Positions 4,847 through 5,611 of a stretch of 5,611 bases of DNA are shown here, one piece after another. The notes under the pieces are model-generated. The model searched no databases and was not told where the DNA came from. It saw only the letters and a program-made list of their open reading frames with translations. Source of the stretch: Phycisphaerae bacterium (lineage in GTDB: Bacteria > Planctomycetota > Phycisphaerae > SM23-33); NCBI GenBank assembly GCA_030628445.1, contig DAOVQV010000120.1, forward strand, positions 1 to 5,611, written 5' to 3'. The position numbers and the translations under genes are program-made. Numbering within the stretch: the stretch's first letter is position 1; every line of letters starts with the position of its first letter.

Positions 4847-5611
4847 TTACTTGACCATTGGCTGCAGTTCGACGCTTGTGCGTGTCTGGGAGGCCTCTAT
4901 GGCGGCATGGACCATCGCCAATGAGTGGATGTTGTCTTCGATGCCCGTCGGCGCAGCCGGCCCGCCGGACAGTTCGTCGAGGAATTGGTTCAGGACCTGC
5001 AACTGCTCGCTGTCGGATTCTTCGACCTCAGCGACCTCGGGTTCTGTCCAGCTGGGCAGCCCATCTTCATCGAGCTTCCACCGCCAGGCGCGTACCTGAT
5101 CGTCCCGGATCATGACGCAGCCGCGTTCGCATTCGATCGTCCAGTCCCCAGTCCACGTTGTCTGGTGTTCCTTGGGCCGCAGCGTCGACCATGAACCGTT
5201 GTAGGTAAGGCAGACGCCGTGGGTCATCTCAAACACAACCGTACAGGACGCGTCGCCGGACATCACCGACCAGGGCGCATTCCAACTGGCTCCCACGACG
5301 CGGACCGGTTCCGCTCCAAGCAGGAAGCGCCCCAGGTCGAAGTGGTGGATGCTCATGTCGATAATCAGCGGGTGCGCCATCTGCTCGCGGTATCCGCGCA
5401 GGCGCGGGTAGCGGAAGAAATCGACTTGGGAGGCGCGCGGGCGGCCGTACTTACCTGAGGCGATCAGGCGCTTGGCGGCCCGCACTGCCGGTCGGTAGCG
5501 GTAGTTCTGGGCGACGACGAAATGGATCCCCCTGTCGCGCTTCAGCGTCAGCGCGGTGCGCGCCTGGTCCATGCTCACGGTGAGGGGCTTCTCCGCGAGG
5601 ATGCTCTTGCC
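4847..5611 (-). CDS. Gfo/Idh/MocA-family oxidoreductase, 5' end beyond the window
   Basis: C-terminal 254 residues of a probable NAD(P)-dependent sugar or cyclitol dehydrogenase. The frame is open to the window edge, and the first visible residues include AEKPL, the conserved EKP at visible residues 7-9 that ends the Rossmann domain and carries the catalytic lysine. The GTG at 5578-5576 is therefore internal, and roughly the first 90-100 residues are missing. Next come QNYRYRP (35-41) and DMSIHHFDLGRFLLG (85-99), whose Asp85 and His89 match the conserved active-site 'DxxxH' of the family. The beta-sheet domain ends in a helical tail containing EDNIHSLAMVHAAIEAS (225-241), also family-typical. 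The family covers many substrates (inositol, glucose-fructose, scyllo-inosose, amino sugars), so the substrate cannot be named. Such genes are numerous in planctomycetes and other polysaccharide degraders. It converges with the small Cys-rich gene, and no link to the wall genes is visible. Confidence 0.93.
   Translation of the reverse strand, partial: GKSILAEKPLTVSMDQARTALTLKRDRGIHFVVAQNYRYRPAVRAAKRLIASGKYGRPRASQVDFFRYPRLRGYREQMAHPLIIDMSIHHFDLGRFLLGAEPVRVVGASWNAPWSVMSGDASCTVVFEMTHGVCLTYNGSWSTLRPKEHQTTWTGDWTIECERGCVMIRDDQVRAWRWKLDEDGLPSWTEPEVAEVEESDSEQLQVLNQFLDELSGGPAAPTGIEDNIHSLAMVHAAIEASQTRTSVELQPMVK

Noticed and set aside
4665..5099. A + strand open frame running from the small gene into the oxidoreductase
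   Set aside because: It overlaps the Cys-rich gene in another frame and then lies antisense to the oxidoreductase; Ser/Arg/Ala-rich with no motif.
5576..5578. GTG as the start of the oxidoreductase
   Set aside because: The frame continues upstream to the window edge and encodes the conserved AEKPL motif, so the gene begins outside the window.

Overview
The window is a GC-rich bacterial peptidoglycan and division gene block on the + strand: murC, murB, ddl and ftsQ, in that order. A small cysteine-rich gene follows on the same strand. A Gfo/Idh/MocA-type oxidoreductase on the - strand converges on it and runs off the right edge. I see no RNA genes, insertion sequences, CRISPR arrays or long repeats.

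Layout: 1-188 is leader sequence that may hold the tail of an upstream gene, plus a good-looking sigma70-type promoter just before murC. 189-1619 is murC, whose end overlaps the start of murB (1585-2463) by 35 bases. ddl (2465-3457) follows after one base. ftsQ (3488-4504) follows after 30 bases. A 92-base gap precedes the small DUF6485-like gene (4597-4788). A 58-base gap then separates it from the 3' end of the oxidoreductase (4847 to beyond 5611, - strand).

How the genes work together: MurB makes UDP-MurNAc from the enolpyruvyl intermediate, and MurC adds the first amino acid, usually L-Ala. Ddl makes the D-Ala-D-Ala dipeptide that MurF later attaches. FtsQ is the single-pass membrane scaffold that links septal wall synthesis to the division machinery. 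Overlaps and short gaps suggest one translationally coupled transcript for at least murC-murB-ddl, probably including ftsQ. The last two genes have no evident link to wall synthesis and mark the end of the cluster.

Organism: the murC-murB-ddl-ftsQ order, the divergent FtsQ not followed by ftsA/ftsZ, the MurC wording (EACEYDRSF, NIEEDHLD) and a DUF6485-type protein fit Planctomycetota (Phycisphaerae-like) or another deep PVC-type or Omnitrophota-like anaerobe. This is an inference from remembered family patterns, at moderate to low confidence. No new system is evident. The most interesting points are a cysteine at the MurB catalytic-serine position, a cysteine-bearing N-terminal extension on Ddl, the near-leaderless murC promoter, and the absence of ftsA/ftsZ after ftsQ.
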